Shown in pieces: positions 52,796-61,592 of a stretch of 64,000 nt of DNA. Source of the stretch: Herbiconiux solani NBRC 106740 (lineage in GTDB: Bacteria > Actinomycetota > Actinomycetes > Actinomycetales > Microbacteriaceae). Numbering within the stretch: position 1 is the first letter of the stretch; each line of letters opens with the position of its first letter. The position numbers and the translations under genes are program-made. The stretch covers positions 186,001 through 250,000 of the forward strand of contig NZ_BCST01000007.1 in NCBI RefSeq assembly GCF_001571005.1. Direction: 5' to 3'. A model generated the notes under the pieces. The model worked only from the letters and a program-made list of their open reading frames with translations, did no database searches and had not been told where the DNA came from.

Positions 52796-53803
52796 TCAGC
52801 GGAAGAGGCCGCTGTAGGCGTTGAGGGCGAGCTGCCCACCGAGGTGCGCGTAGAGCACCGTCGACGTCGCCGGGATCTCGCGCGACTTCACCAGATCGAT
52901 GAGCCCGGCGAGCGACTTGCCCTCGTACACGGGGTCGGTGATCATCGCCTCGAGCTCGGCCCCCAGCCGGATCGCCTCCATCGTCGAGTCGACCGGGATG
53001 CCGTACAGGTCACCCGCCCACCCCTCGAGGATCTCGATCTCGTCGTCGCGCAGGTCGCGCCCGAGGCCGATCAGGTCGGCGGTGTGCCGGGCGATCCGTG
53101 CGACCTGGTCGCGGGTCTTCTCGAGCGTCGCCGAGGCGTCGATCCCGATCACCCGGCGCGGCCGCTCCTGCCCGGCGAACCCGGCGATCATGCCGGCGTG
53201 CGTCGAGCCGGTGACCGTGCAGACGATGATCGTGTCGAAGAAGACGCCCAGCTCCCGCTCCTGCTGCTCGACCTCGTCGGCCCAGTTCGCGTACCCCAGT
53301 CCGCCGAGGTGGTGCTCGGATGCTCCGGCCGGGATCGCATAAGGCTTGCCGCCCGCCTCGACCACCTCGTCGATCGCCCGCTGCCAGCTCGACCGGATGC
53401 CGATGTCGAACCCGGCGGAGTCGAGCGTGACCGTGGCCCCCATCATCCGCGAGAGCTGGATGTTGCCGACCCGGTCGCTCAGCGGGTCGGGCCAGTCGAC
53501 CCAGTTCTCCTGCACCAGCCGGGCCTTGAGCCCGAGCTTCGCGGCGACCGCGGCGACCTGCCGCGTGTGGTTCGACTGGTACCCGCCGATCGAGACGAGC
53601 GTATCCGCGCCCTGAGCCAGCGCATCCGGAACCAGGTACTCGAGCTTGCGCGTCTTGTTGCCCCCGAACGCCAGCCCGCTCGACACGTCGTCGCGCTTGG
53701 CCCAGACCTGCGCGCCACCGAGGTGCTGGCTGAGGCGGGGCAGCGGATGAACGGGGCTCGGCCCGAAGGTGAGCGGGTAGCGGGGGAAATCGGAGATCGG
53801 CAT
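52796..53803 (-). CDS. acdS: 1-aminocyclopropane-1-carboxylate deaminase
   Basis: 335-residue PLP enzyme that splits ACC, the plant ethylene precursor, to ammonia and 2-oxobutyrate. It matches the Pseudomonas enzyme closely, shifted by -1: PLP Lys50 (FGGNK), Ser77, and the residues that separate true ACC deaminase from D-cysteine desulfhydrase, Glu294 (DPVYEGKS, Pseudomonas Glu295) with Tyr293, and Leu321 (YAHLGG, Pseudomonas Leu322). ATG at 53803. It is divergent from a GntR/FCD regulator gene and isolated downstream by a palindrome. Confidence 0.94.
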   Translation of the reverse strand: MPISDFPRYPLTFGPSPVHPLPRLSQHLGGAQVWAKRDDVSSGLAFGGNKTRKLEYLVPDALAQGADTLVSIGGYQSNHTRQVAAVAAKLGLKARLVQENWVDWPDPLSDRVGNIQLSRMMGATVTLDSAGFDIGIRSSWQRAIDEVVEAGGKPYAIPAGASEHHLGGLGYANWADEVEQQERELGVFFDTIIVCTVTGSTHAGMIAGFAGQERPRRVIGIDASATLEKTRDQVARIARHTADLIGLGRDLRDDEIEILEGWAGDLYGIPVDSTMEAIRLGAELEAMITDPVYEGKSLAGLIDLVKSREIPATSTVLYAHLGGQLALNAYSGLFR

Positions 53804-53842
53804 GGGGGTCCTTCGGTCCTTCGCGAGAGCAGCGGTACGTTA

Positions 53843-53863
53843 TGTCGTATGCAATATATCGCA
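53843..53863 (+). promoter_or_regulatory. Possible GntR operator between acdS and its regulator
   Basis: An AT-rich stretch TGTCGTATGCAATATATCG sits at the middle of the 80-base divergent gap, with partial dyad symmetry (TAT-N5-ATA flanked by TG/CA). FCD-type GntR proteins bind short palindromes of this kind. Weak evidence only. Confidence 0.3.
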
Positions 53864-53871
53864 CCCCGGTC

Positions 53872-53877
53872 TAGACT
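53872..53877 (+). promoter_or_regulatory. -10 element TAGACT, leaderless-type promoter
   Basis: TAGACT ends six bases before the ATG of the GntR gene at 53884. Confidence 0.6.
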
Positions 53878-53883
53878 TCCGAC

Positions 53884-54531
53884 ATGCCCGTTCCGTCGAC
53901 CCGCTCCGTCCGTTCGCGCACGCTCTTGCGCGACGAGGTGTATCAAACCCTCCGTGACGCGATCGTCGACGGCACGCTCGCGCCGGGGGAGCGGCTCCGC
54001 GATCCCGAGCTCGAGACCTGGCTCGGGGTCAGCCGCACGCCGATCCGCGAGGCGCTGCTGCGGCTCGAGCGCTCGGGACTCGTCGTGGCCAAGCCGGGCC
54101 GAGCCACGACAGTGGCCCCGGCCGACGGGCAGGCCGTGCGCAACGCGCAGCAAGTGGCGGCGGCGCTGCACGAGCTGGCCGCACGCCTGGCGGTGCCTCA
54201 GCTCGGGGAGCAGGACCTGGATGCGCTGGAGGCTGCGAACGACGACTTCCGCGCCGCGCTGCAGGCCCACGACGTGGATCGCGCCCTGCAGGCCGACGAC
54301 CGCTTCCACGAGGTCTTCGTCGCGGCGAGCGGCAACGCGATGATCGCGGAGGTGCTCGAAGGGGCGACCAGTGTGCTCAGGCGCATCGAGCGCATCCGCT
54401 TCTCGTCGCTCGACGGGCGTGACTCCGTACGCCAGCACGGCGCGATCATCGAGGCGGCCCGTGCGGGCGCTGCCGACCGAGCGGCCGATCTGGTGCGCGC
54501 GAACTGGATGGCGCTCACCCTCGCCGAGTGA
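53884..54531 (+). CDS. GntR-family (FadR/FCD) transcriptional regulator
   Basis: 215 residues: winged HTH (about 12-78, with LAPGERLRDPELETWLGVSRTPIREALLRLERSGLV) and an all-helical FCD ligand domain (residues 85-215). Divergent from acdS; in actinobacteria a GntR gene is often found beside acdS, so it is probably its regulator, with ACC or a related amino acid as a candidate ligand. Leaderless-type promoter. Confidence 0.93.
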   Translation: MPVPSTRSVRSRTLLRDEVYQTLRDAIVDGTLAPGERLRDPELETWLGVSRTPIREALLRLERSGLVVAKPGRATTVAPADGQAVRNAQQVAAALHELAARLAVPQLGEQDLDALEAANDDFRAALQAHDVDRALQADDRFHEVFVAASGNAMIAEVLEGATSVLRRIERIRFSSLDGRDSVRQHGAIIEAARAGAADRAADLVRANWMALTLAE

Positions 54532-54546
54532 CCCCGCTCACCCCAT

Positions 54547-54622
54547 CCCACCTCGCCGAGAAGTCACTTTTACGTCCACCCCGCCGGTTTTAGACGTAAA
54601 AGTGACTTCTCGGCGAAGTGGG
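54547..54622 (+). terminator. Very large palindrome between the GntR gene and the valS operon end
   Basis: A 23-bp perfect stem (54554-54576 with 54593-54615) extends through one mismatch to about 30 bp (54547 to 54622). The 16-base loop contains CGCCGGTTTTA, shared with the palindrome at 52672-52728. It lies between convergent genes and can act as a terminator on both strands, though the stem is unusually long for one. Confidence 0.75.
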
Positions 54623-54690
54623 GGTGGGGTTGGGGCGTGTGTGTGGGCGGGGGTGGGGTGGGCGCGCGAGGTGGGGATGCGACCCGGGGG

Positions 54691-54930
54691 TCAGGACCCG
54701 GGGGTCACGACCGCCGCATCCTCGTCGGCGTCGTACTCGATGATCGTCTCGTCGTCGAGCTCGACCACGGGCTTGCCCTCGAGCCAGGTGAGCGTCCAGC
54801 TCCAGTCGGAGGCGTCGACGCCCTGCTCGGCGAGCTCGCCCTCGACCTCGTAGATCGCGTCGATCACGACCTGGGGCAGCCGCGACGGCGGCTCGTCGCC
54901 GACCAGCCAGCGCGTCCCGAGCTGGATCAT
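54691..54930 (-). CDS. Small acidic protein of unknown function
   Basis: 79-residue protein. I do not recognise it. It is acidic with a hydrophobic centre (VVIDAIYEVEGELAEQ, SWTLTWLEGKPVVELDDETIIEYDADEDA), likely a small alpha/beta fold. The ATG overlaps the stop of the GNAT gene (ATGA), and it ends the valS-GNAT-small protein run, so it should be translated with them. It is followed by a palindrome. Confidence 0.65.
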   Translation of the reverse strand: MIQLGTRWLVGDEPPSRLPQVVIDAIYEVEGELAEQGVDASDWSWTLTWLEGKPVVELDDETIIEYDADEDAAVVTPGS

Positions 54931-55394
54931 CGCAGCGACCTGTCGTAGGTGACCCACGGGGTCTTCTCGGCCACGTCGTCGTAGAGCGCGCGGGCGGTCT
55001 CGTTGTCCTCCGCCGTGATCCAGCGCACGATGCTCGCCCCGCGGCGGCGGCCCTCGTCGGACACGCCGTCGAGCAGCGCGCGGGCGATGCCCTCGCGCCG
55101 GCGCTCCGGCAGCACGAACAGGTCGTCGAGGTAGAGGCCCCGGCTGCCGTCCAGCGGCCGCGCGAACTCGCGGAAGTGCGCGAGGCCCACGACCTCGCCC
55201 GAGTCGTCGACGGCGACGAGGCACTCGACCTCGTTGGAGTCGTCGATGATCCAGCTCCAGACGAGCACGGCCTTCTCGTCCTGCAACGGCTTCTCGTAGA
55301 ACTCGCCGTAGCCGGAGTACACGGCGTGCCAGGGGAAGAACTCCCCGGTCGATACGGGTCTGACCTCGATCGGCATCGTCGCCTCCTGGTTCAT
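54927..55394 (-). CDS. GNAT-family N-acetyltransferase
   Basis: 155 residues with the GNAT core: strand 1 (PIEVRPVSTGEFFPWHAVYSGYGEF), acetyl-CoA loop RRREGIARALLDGV (consensus R/QxxGxG/A) and the final TAEDNETARALYDDVAEKTPWVTYDR. ATG at 55394 overlaps the valS stop (ATGA); ATG at 55376 has AGGAGG five bases upstream and is an alternative. Substrate unknown. Coupled to valS on one side and to the 79-residue gene on the other. Confidence 0.88.
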   Translation of the reverse strand: MNQEATMPIEVRPVSTGEFFPWHAVYSGYGEFYEKPLQDEKAVLVWSWIIDDSNEVECLVAVDDSGEVVGLAHFREFARPLDGSRGLYLDDLFVLPERRREGIARALLDGVSDEGRRRGASIVRWITAEDNETARALYDDVAEKTPWVTYDRSLR

Positions 55395-58039
55395 CGTGCG
55401 CCCTCCGTCGTGTCGTCGGACGCCTTCTCGTCGGGTGCCAGAACTATATCGCTGACCACGAGCTCGTCCGCCGAGGCGAAGCCGAGCGACTCGATCCGGC
55501 CCACGGCCTTCAGATCGGCGGCGGCGAGCTCGAGCAGAGCGGTCTCCTCGGCGGGGCCGGCGATGGTCGCCGAGGCGACCGCGGTCTTCTGCGAGGCCTT
55601 GGCGTCGGTCTTCGCACGACGGATGCCCACGAGCGCCCGCGAGGCGAGTGGCAGCAGAGGGGCGTGCGCGGGCAGCGCCGCGGTCACGCCCTCGGGCAGC
55701 GAGGTCTCGACCGACTCGGGCCAGGCGGCGTTGTGCACCGAGCCCTCGTGGGTCCACGACCAGACCTCATCGGTGGCGAACGGCAGGTAGGGCGCGAACA
55801 GCCGCAGCAGCACGTCGACGGCGGTCTGCAGTGCGAGCACCGCCGACGCCTTGCCGGCCGCGTCGGAGGAGTCGCGGTACGCCCGCTCCTTCACCAGCTC
55901 GAGGTAGTCGTCGCAGAAGGTCCAGAAGAAGGTCTCGGTGAGCTCGAGGGCACGCGCGTGGTCGTACTTGGCGAGCGAGGCCGTGGCGGCCCGGACGACC
56001 TCGTCGAGCTCGGTCAGCATCGAGAGGTCGATCGGGTCGACGATCTCGGTGTGGCCCGAGGGTAGGTCGAAGCCGTAGACGAACTTCGCCGCGTTCAGGA
56101 TCTTGATGGCCAGGCGCCGCCCGATCTTGATCTGCGTCGGGTTCTTCTCGTCGAAGGCCGCGTCGGTGCCCAGGCGCGAGGAGGCGGCCCAGTAGCGCAC
56201 CGCATCCGAGCCGTGGGCCTTCAGAATGTCGGCGGGCGTGACGACGTTGCCCTTCGACTTCGACATCTTCTTGCGGTCCGGGTCGACGATGAAGCCCGAG
56301 AGCGCGGCGTGCGCCCAGGGCGCCTGGTCGGTCTCGAGGGTCGAGCGGAGCATGGTCGAGAACAGCCAGGTGCGGATGATGTCCTGGCCCTGGGGGCGCA
56401 GGTCGTAGGGGAAGACCATTCCCCACAGCTCGTCGTCGCGCATCCAGCCGCCGGCCAGCTGCGGGGTGAGGGAGGAGGTGGCCCAGGTGTCCATCACGTC
56501 GACCTCGCCCTGGAAGCCGCCGGGCACGCCACGCTGCTCCTCGGAGTAGCCGGGTGCCGCATCCGAGGAGGGGTCGACGGGCAGGATGTCGCGGGTCGCG
56601 ACGATCGGCTCGTCGAAGACCGGGTTGCCGTCGCCGTCGAGCGGGTACCAGACCGGCAACGGCACGCCGAAGAAGCGCTGGCGCGAGACCAGCCAGTCGC
56701 CGGTGAGGCCGCCGACCCAGTTGTCGTAGCGCACCTTCATGAACTCGGGGTGCCAGTCGAGCTCGGCGCCGAGTTCGAGCAGGCGGGCGCGGAGCGCGTC
56801 GTCGCGGGCCCCGTTGCGGATGTACCACTGACGGGTCGAGACGATCTCGAGCGGACGGTCGCCCTTCTCGAAGAACTTGACCGGGTGGGTGATCGGTTTC
56901 GGCTCGCCGATCAGCTCGCCCGAGGCGCGCAGCAGCTCGACGACGGCCTGCTTGGCCGAGAACACGGTCTTGCCAGCGAGCTGCGCGTAGGCCTCGCGCC
57001 CGGCGGGGGAGGTGATGGCCGAAGGCGGCTCGCTGACGACACGGCCGTCGAAGCCGATGATCGCGCGGTTGGGCAGGTCGAGGTCGCGCCACCAGATCAC
57101 GTCGGTCAGGTCGCCGAAGGTGCAGATCATGGCGATGCCCGAGCCCTTGTCGGCCTGGGCGAGGTGGTGCGCGAGCACCGGCACCTCGACGCCGAACAGC
57201 GGGGTGGTGACGGTGGTGCCGAAGAGGGCCTGGTAGCGCTCGTCATCCGGATGCGCGACCAGCGCCACACAGGCGGGCAGCAGCTCGGGGCGGGTGGTCT
57301 CGATGAAGACGCCCTCGCCGCCCGGCCCATCCTGACCGGCAGTGTGGAACTCGAGGCGGTGGTAGGCGCCCGGCTGCTCCTTGTCCTCCAGCTCGGCCTG
57401 GGCGACGGCGGTACGGAAGGTCACGTCCCAGAGCGTGGGGGCCATCGCCTGGTAGGCCTCGCCCCGCTCGATGTTGCGCAGGAACGCCAGCTGCGACGCG
57501 GCCTGCGACTCGCGCGAGATGGTGCGGTAGGTCTGGGTCCAGTCGACCGAGAGGCCGAGGTCGCGCCAGAGCGACTCGAACTGCTTCTCGTCCTCGACCG
57601 TGAGGATCTCGCACAGCTCGATGAAGTTGCGGCGCGAGATCGGGATCTGGTCGGCGGCCTTCGACGACTTGTTGTCGCCACCCTCGAACGGCGGGGTGAA
57701 CGACTCGTCGTAGGGCAGCGAGGGGTCGCAGCGCACACCGTAGTAGTTCTGCACGCGGCGCTCGGTGGGCAGGCCGTTGTCGTCCCAGCCGATCGGGTAG
57801 AACACGCGCTTGCCGCGCATCCGCTGGTAGCGGGCGATCACGTCGGTGTGCGTGTACGAGAACACGTGGCCGATGTGCAGCGAACCGGATGCGGTGGGCG
57901 GCGGGGTGTCGATCGAATAGACGCACTCCCGGGTGGCGCCCTCGCGGCGGAACAGGTACGTGCCCTCATCCCGCCACCGCTCGTCCCACTTCGCTTCGAG
58001 CCCCTCGAGGGCGGGCTTCTCGGGCATGCGTGCGGACAT
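55391..58039 (-). CDS. valS: Valyl-tRNA synthetase
   Basis: 882-residue class I synthetase. HIGH is at 55-58 and KMSKS near residue 600 (KKMSKSKGNVV). It has the CP1 editing domain (GDRPLEIVSTRQWYIRNG and WWRDLDLPNRAIIG) and the actinobacterial/archaeal-type C-terminus, without the long bacterial coiled coil. ATG at 58039 is preferred because AGGAGG lies five bases upstream. It begins an operon with the GNAT and small acidic genes. The short upstream gap shows no T-box. Confidence 0.97.
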   Translation of the reverse strand: MSARMPEKPALEGLEAKWDERWRDEGTYLFRREGATRECVYSIDTPPPTASGSLHIGHVFSYTHTDVIARYQRMRGKRVFYPIGWDDNGLPTERRVQNYYGVRCDPSLPYDESFTPPFEGGDNKSSKAADQIPISRRNFIELCEILTVEDEKQFESLWRDLGLSVDWTQTYRTISRESQAASQLAFLRNIERGEAYQAMAPTLWDVTFRTAVAQAELEDKEQPGAYHRLEFHTAGQDGPGGEGVFIETTRPELLPACVALVAHPDDERYQALFGTTVTTPLFGVEVPVLAHHLAQADKGSGIAMICTFGDLTDVIWWRDLDLPNRAIIGFDGRVVSEPPSAITSPAGREAYAQLAGKTVFSAKQAVVELLRASGELIGEPKPITHPVKFFEKGDRPLEIVSTRQWYIRNGARDDALRARLLELGAELDWHPEFMKVRYDNWVGGLTGDWLVSRQRFFGVPLPVWYPLDGDGNPVFDEPIVATRDILPVDPSSDAAPGYSEEQRGVPGGFQGEVDVMDTWATSSLTPQLAGGWMRDDELWGMVFPYDLRPQGQDIIRTWLFSTMLRSTLETDQAPWAHAALSGFIVDPDRKKMSKSKGNVVTPADILKAHGSDAVRYWAASSRLGTDAAFDEKNPTQIKIGRRLAIKILNAAKFVYGFDLPSGHTEIVDPIDLSMLTELDEVVRAATASLAKYDHARALELTETFFWTFCDDYLELVKERAYRDSSDAAGKASAVLALQTAVDVLLRLFAPYLPFATDEVWSWTHEGSVHNAAWPESVETSLPEGVTAALPAHAPLLPLASRALVGIRRAKTDAKASQKTAVASATIAGPAEETALLELAAADLKAVGRIESLGFASADELVVSDIVLAPDEKASDDTTEGAR

Positions 58040-58141
58040 AGCGGCCTCCTGGCGATATAGACGGCACCGTGTCAAGTGGTGAGGTGCCTCACTGTCTGGG
58101 CCAGTTTACCGGGACATCCCTTCCTCTACCCCATGCTCCCT

Positions 58142-59980
58142 CTACCTCATGCTCGCGCGGAGGGTGCGGAGCTCTCGGGTGAGGGGCTCGGGGATGCGGT
58201 CGGCTCCGAGCTCGGTGAAGTAGGCGTCGATCTCGTCGGCCTCGCGCGTCCAGGCGGCCCGGTCGACCGAGAGGATCGCCTGCAGGTCCTCGTAGCCGAT
58301 GTCCAGGCCCTCGACGTTGAAGTCGCGCACCCGGGGCAGCTTGCCGACGGGGGTGTCCACGACCTCGACCGATCCGTCCAGGCGGCGCACGATCCACTCC
58401 AGCACGCGCGAGTTCTCCGAGAACCCGGGCCAGATGAACCGGCCGTCCGCATCCTTCCGGAACCAGTTCACCGAGAACACGGGAGGAGCATCCGCCCCCA
58501 GCGTCTCGCCGATCTCGAGCCAGTGGGCGAAGTAGTCGGTGATGTCGTAGCCGCAGAACGGCAGCATCGCGAAGGGGTCGTGGCGCAACCGGCCCACGGC
58601 ACCCTCGGCGGCGGCGGTCGTCTCCGAGGCCATGGTCGCCCCCATGAAGACACCGTGCGCCCAGTCACGGGCCTGCGACACCAGCGGCACGGTCGAGGGC
58701 CGGCGGCCGCCGAACAGGATCGCGTCGATCACGACCCCCTCGGGCGAATCCCAGTCGGACGCGATCGAGGGGCACTGGTCGGCCGTCACCGTGAACCGGG
58801 AGTTCGGGTGCGCGGCCGGCGTCGCCGACTCCGGCGTCCAGTCCTCTCCCTGCCAGTCGATCAGGTGCGCCGGCGGGGTCGGGGTGAGTCCCTCCCACCA
58901 GATGTCGCCGTCGTCGCGCAGGGCGACGTTGGTGAAGATCGAGTTGCCCCAGACGGTGTCGACCGCGGTCGGGTTGGTCGTGATCCCGGTGCCGGGCGCG
59001 ACGCCGAAGAAGCCGCGCTCGGGGTTGATCGCGCGCAGCCGGCCGTCGGGGCCGGGCCGCATCCACGCGATGTCGTCACCGATCGTCTCGACCTTCCAGC
59101 CCGGGATCGACGGGTTCAGCATCGCGAGGTTGGTCTTGCCGCAGGCCGAGGGGAACGCGGCGGCCAGGTGGTAGACCTTGCCGGCCGGCGAGGTGATCTT
59201 GATGATCAGCATGTGCTCGGCGAGCCAGCCCTCGTCGCGGGCCATGACCGAGGCGATGCGCAGCGCGAAGCACTTCTTGCCGAGCAGCGCGTTTCCGCCG
59301 TACCCGGAGCCGAACGACCAGATCTCGCGCGTCTCGGGGAAGTGGGAGATGTACTTGACCGGGTTGTGCGGCCACGCGACATCCTCGTGCCGCACGCCCG
59401 CGTCGTCGACGAGGGGCGCGCCCACCGAGTGCACCGCGGGGACCCACGGCGTCTCCGGCCCGATCAGGTCGAGGGCGGCCTCACCCATCCGCGTCATCAG
59501 CTGCATGCTGACGACGACGTAGGGCGAGTCGGTGATCTGTACGCCGAGCTGCGAGATGGGGCCGCCGAGGGGGCCCATCGAGAACGGCACGACGTACATC
59601 GTGCGGCCGCGCATGCTGCCGGCGAAGAGGGTGTCGAGCTCCTCGCGCATTGCGAAGGGGCTGCGCCAGTTGTTCGTGGGGCCCGCGTCGGCCTGGCGCT
59701 CGGAGCAGATAAACGTGCGGTCCTCGACCCGGGCGACGTCGGCCGGGTCGCTGCGGGCGAGGAAGCTGTTGGGCCGCCATTCCGGGTTCAGCCGGATCAG
59801 GGTGCCCTGGGCGACCATCATCTTGGTCAGGTCGTCCCATTCGCGGGTGCTGCCGTCGCACCAGACGATCTGATCGGGCTTGGTCAGGCGCGCTAAGTCG
59901 CGCACCCAGTCGTTCACGTCGGCGTTCCTGCTGGGGCCGTCGACGCCGGTCATGGTCGGTGTGGTGAGGATGCTCATCAT
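58142..59980 (-). CDS. pckG: Phosphoenolpyruvate carboxykinase (GTP)
   Basis: 612-residue GTP-dependent PEPCK, first step of gluconeogenesis. The nucleotide loop [23 protein letters not shown] and [18 protein letters not shown] are family-typical. The start reads ATGATG; ATG at 59980 is used, 59977 is equivalent, and neither has a strong ribosome site. Divergent from a RamB-like regulator whose gap holds two palindromes; ScfR-type proteins control acetate/propionate and gluconeogenic genes in other actinobacteria. Confidence 0.97.
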   Translation of the reverse strand: MMSILTTPTMTGVDGPSRNADVNDWVRDLARLTKPDQIVWCDGSTREWDDLTKMMVAQGTLIRLNPEWRPNSFLARSDPADVARVEDRTFICSERQADAGPTNNWRSPFAMREELDTLFAGSMRGRTMYVVPFSMGPLGGPISQLGVQITDSPYVVVSMQLMTRMGEAALDLIGPETPWVPAVHSVGAPLVDDAGVRHEDVAWPHNPVKYISHFPETREIWSFGSGYGGNALLGKKCFALRIASVMARDEGWLAEHMLIIKITSPAGKVYHLAAAFPSACGKTNLAMLNPSIPGWKVETIGDDIAWMRPGPDGRLRAINPERGFFGVAPGTGITTNPTAVDTVWGNSIFTNVALRDDGDIWWEGLTPTPPAHLIDWQGEDWTPESATPAAHPNSRFTVTADQCPSIASDWDSPEGVVIDAILFGGRRPSTVPLVSQARDWAHGVFMGATMASETTAAAEGAVGRLRHDPFAMLPFCGYDITDYFAHWLEIGETLGADAPPVFSVNWFRKDADGRFIWPGFSENSRVLEWIVRRLDGSVEVVDTPVGKLPRVRDFNVEGLDIGYEDLQAILSVDRAAWTREADEIDAYFTELGADRIPEPLTRELRTLRASMR

Positions 59981-60035
59981 CGAACCCGTTTTCGTCAAGT
60001 AGGGGAGGTTTCTTCCACTATGCGGAGATATTCGA

Positions 60036-60055
60036 GCAGAATCCGGGTATTCTGC
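60036..60055 (+). promoter_or_regulatory. Operator candidate 1 (GCAGAAT-N6-ATTCTGC)
   Basis: Perfect 7-bp dyad with a 6-base spacer, in the 109-base gap between pckG and its divergent regulator. Confidence 0.6.
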
Positions 60056-60058
60056 CGG

Positions 60059-60076
60059 AAAGATCGGCCAATCTTT
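60059..60076 (+). promoter_or_regulatory. Operator candidate 2 (AAAGAT-N6-ATCTTT)
   Basis: Perfect 6-bp dyad with a 6-base spacer; its centre is 22 bases from the centre of candidate 1, two helical turns. It lies just upstream of the regulator ribosome site. Confidence 0.55.
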
Positions 60077-60089
60077 ACGGGAGGCAAAA

Positions 60090-61532
60090 GTGGCGGACTC
60101 CAGTGACCTGATCACGCTCGGCCGGCGCATCCGGCACCACCGCAAACAGCACGGGCTGACCCTCGACCAGCTGGGCGCGAAGGTCGGCGTCGTCGGCAGC
60201 CAGCTCTCCCTGATCGAGAACGGCCGCCGCGAACCCAAGCTCTCGCTGCTGCAGGCACTCGCCGTCGAGCTCGGTGTGCCGATGCACGATCTGCTGAGCG
60301 ACGAGGCTCCGGATGCGCGCACCGCGCTCGAGATCGAGCTCGCGAAGGCGCAGGCCTCGCCCCTCTACGCCTCACTGGGGCTCCCCGTGGTGCCGGCCAG
60401 CCGCACCCTGCCGCTGGAGACCCTGGAATCCCTCGTCGGACTGCACCGGGAGCTGCTCCGGCGCGCGACCCAGTCGATCGCGACACCTGAGGAGGCGCGG
60501 CGGGCGAACACCGAGAACCGGCTCGCCATGCGCGACGAGAACAACCACCTCCCGGAGCTCGAGGCGCTCGCCGAGGAGACGCTCGCGACCGTGGGTCACA
60601 CCTCGGGCGCCCTCACCCACCGCAGCGTCTCGCTGCTCGCCGAGAGCCTCGGGTTCAGCCTGATCTACGTCGACAACCTGCCGCACTCGGCCCGCTCGGT
60701 CACCGACTTGGAGAACGGCCGGATCTACCTGCCGCCGGCCTCGATCCCGGGCGGGCACGGGCTCCGCTCGATGGCACTGCAGGCGATGGCGCACCGGCTG
60801 CTCGGGCACACCCCGCCCCGCAGCTACGCCGAGTTCCTCCAGCAGCGGCTCGAGATCAACTACTTCGCCGCCGCGTGCCTGATGCCGATGACCCCGTCGG
60901 TCGCGTTCCTCCGGGCTGCGAAGGAGCGGAAGGACCTGTCGGTCGAGGACTTCCGCGACGCGTTCGGGGTGACCCACGAGGCGGCGGCGCTCCGGATGAC
61001 GAACCTCGCGACCTCGCACCTGGACATGCGCGTGCACTTCCTGCGGGTGGGGGAGGACGGCGCGATCTACAAGGCCTACGAGAACGACGGGCTCCCGCTG
61101 CCGGCCGACGTCACGGGCGCGGTCGAGGGTCAGCTGGTCTGCCGCAAGTGGGCGGCGCGCGGCGCGCTCGGCCGCACCAACCGCACGACCGAGTTCTACC
61201 AGTACACCGACACCCCGGCCGGCACGTTCTGGTGCGCGACCCAGACCGGCAAGACCGACGCCGGGGAGTTCTCGATCACCTTCGGGGTGCCGTTCTCGGA
61301 GGCCAAGTGGTTCCGCGGGCGCGACACCCAGGGCCGGGTGCAGTCGACCTGCCCAGACGAGTCGTGCTGCCGGAAGCCGGCGTCCGATCTCGCCGAGAAG
61401 TGGTCGGACTCGGCCTGGCCGAGCGCGAAGCTGCACGCCCACATCCTGTCGCCCCTGCCGTCGGGCAAGTTCCCCGGGGTCGACGAGAACGAGGTGTACC
61501 AGTTCCTCGAGGCCCACTCCGGGTCGCTCTAA
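60090..61532 (+). CDS. ScfR/RamB-like XRE transcriptional regulator
   Basis: 480 residues. N-terminal XRE helix-turn-helix (about 9-64: [52 protein letters not shown]), a middle domain with [15 protein letters not shown], and a C-terminal domain with clustered cysteines ([11 protein letters not shown]). This architecture matches the short-chain fatty acyl regulators (RamB, MdcR types) of actinobacteria. GTG start with GGAGG six bases upstream. Divergent from pckG, so a likely regulator of it and of itself. Confidence 0.9.
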   Translation: MADSSDLITLGRRIRHHRKQHGLTLDQLGAKVGVVGSQLSLIENGRREPKLSLLQALAVELGVPMHDLLSDEAPDARTALEIELAKAQASPLYASLGLPVVPASRTLPLETLESLVGLHRELLRRATQSIATPEEARRANTENRLAMRDENNHLPELEALAEETLATVGHTSGALTHRSVSLLAESLGFSLIYVDNLPHSARSVTDLENGRIYLPPASIPGGHGLRSMALQAMAHRLLGHTPPRSYAEFLQQRLEINYFAAACLMPMTPSVAFLRAAKERKDLSVEDFRDAFGVTHEAAALRMTNLATSHLDMRVHFLRVGEDGAIYKAYENDGLPLPADVTGAVEGQLVCRKWAARGALGRTNRTTEFYQYTDTPAGTFWCATQTGKTDAGEFSITFGVPFSEAKWFRGRDTQGRVQSTCPDESCCRKPASDLAEKWSDSAWPSAKLHAHILSPLPSGKFPGVDENEVYQFLEAHSGSL

Positions 61533-61592
61533 GGGAAGCGGTCGCCTCAGGCGACGAGCTCTAGGTGAGCGGGCCACCCCGGGCGACGAGGT

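Noticed and set aside
54691-55394. GNAT plus 79-residue protein as a toxin-antitoxin pair
   Set aside because: GNAT toxins of the TacT/AtaT type come with an upstream RHH antitoxin; here the small protein is downstream, acidic and lacks an RHH pattern.
58040-58141. A T-box leader before valS
   Set aside because: The gap to the divergent/adjacent gene end is about 100 bases, too short for a T-box, and no T-box sequence (UGGNACC) is seen.
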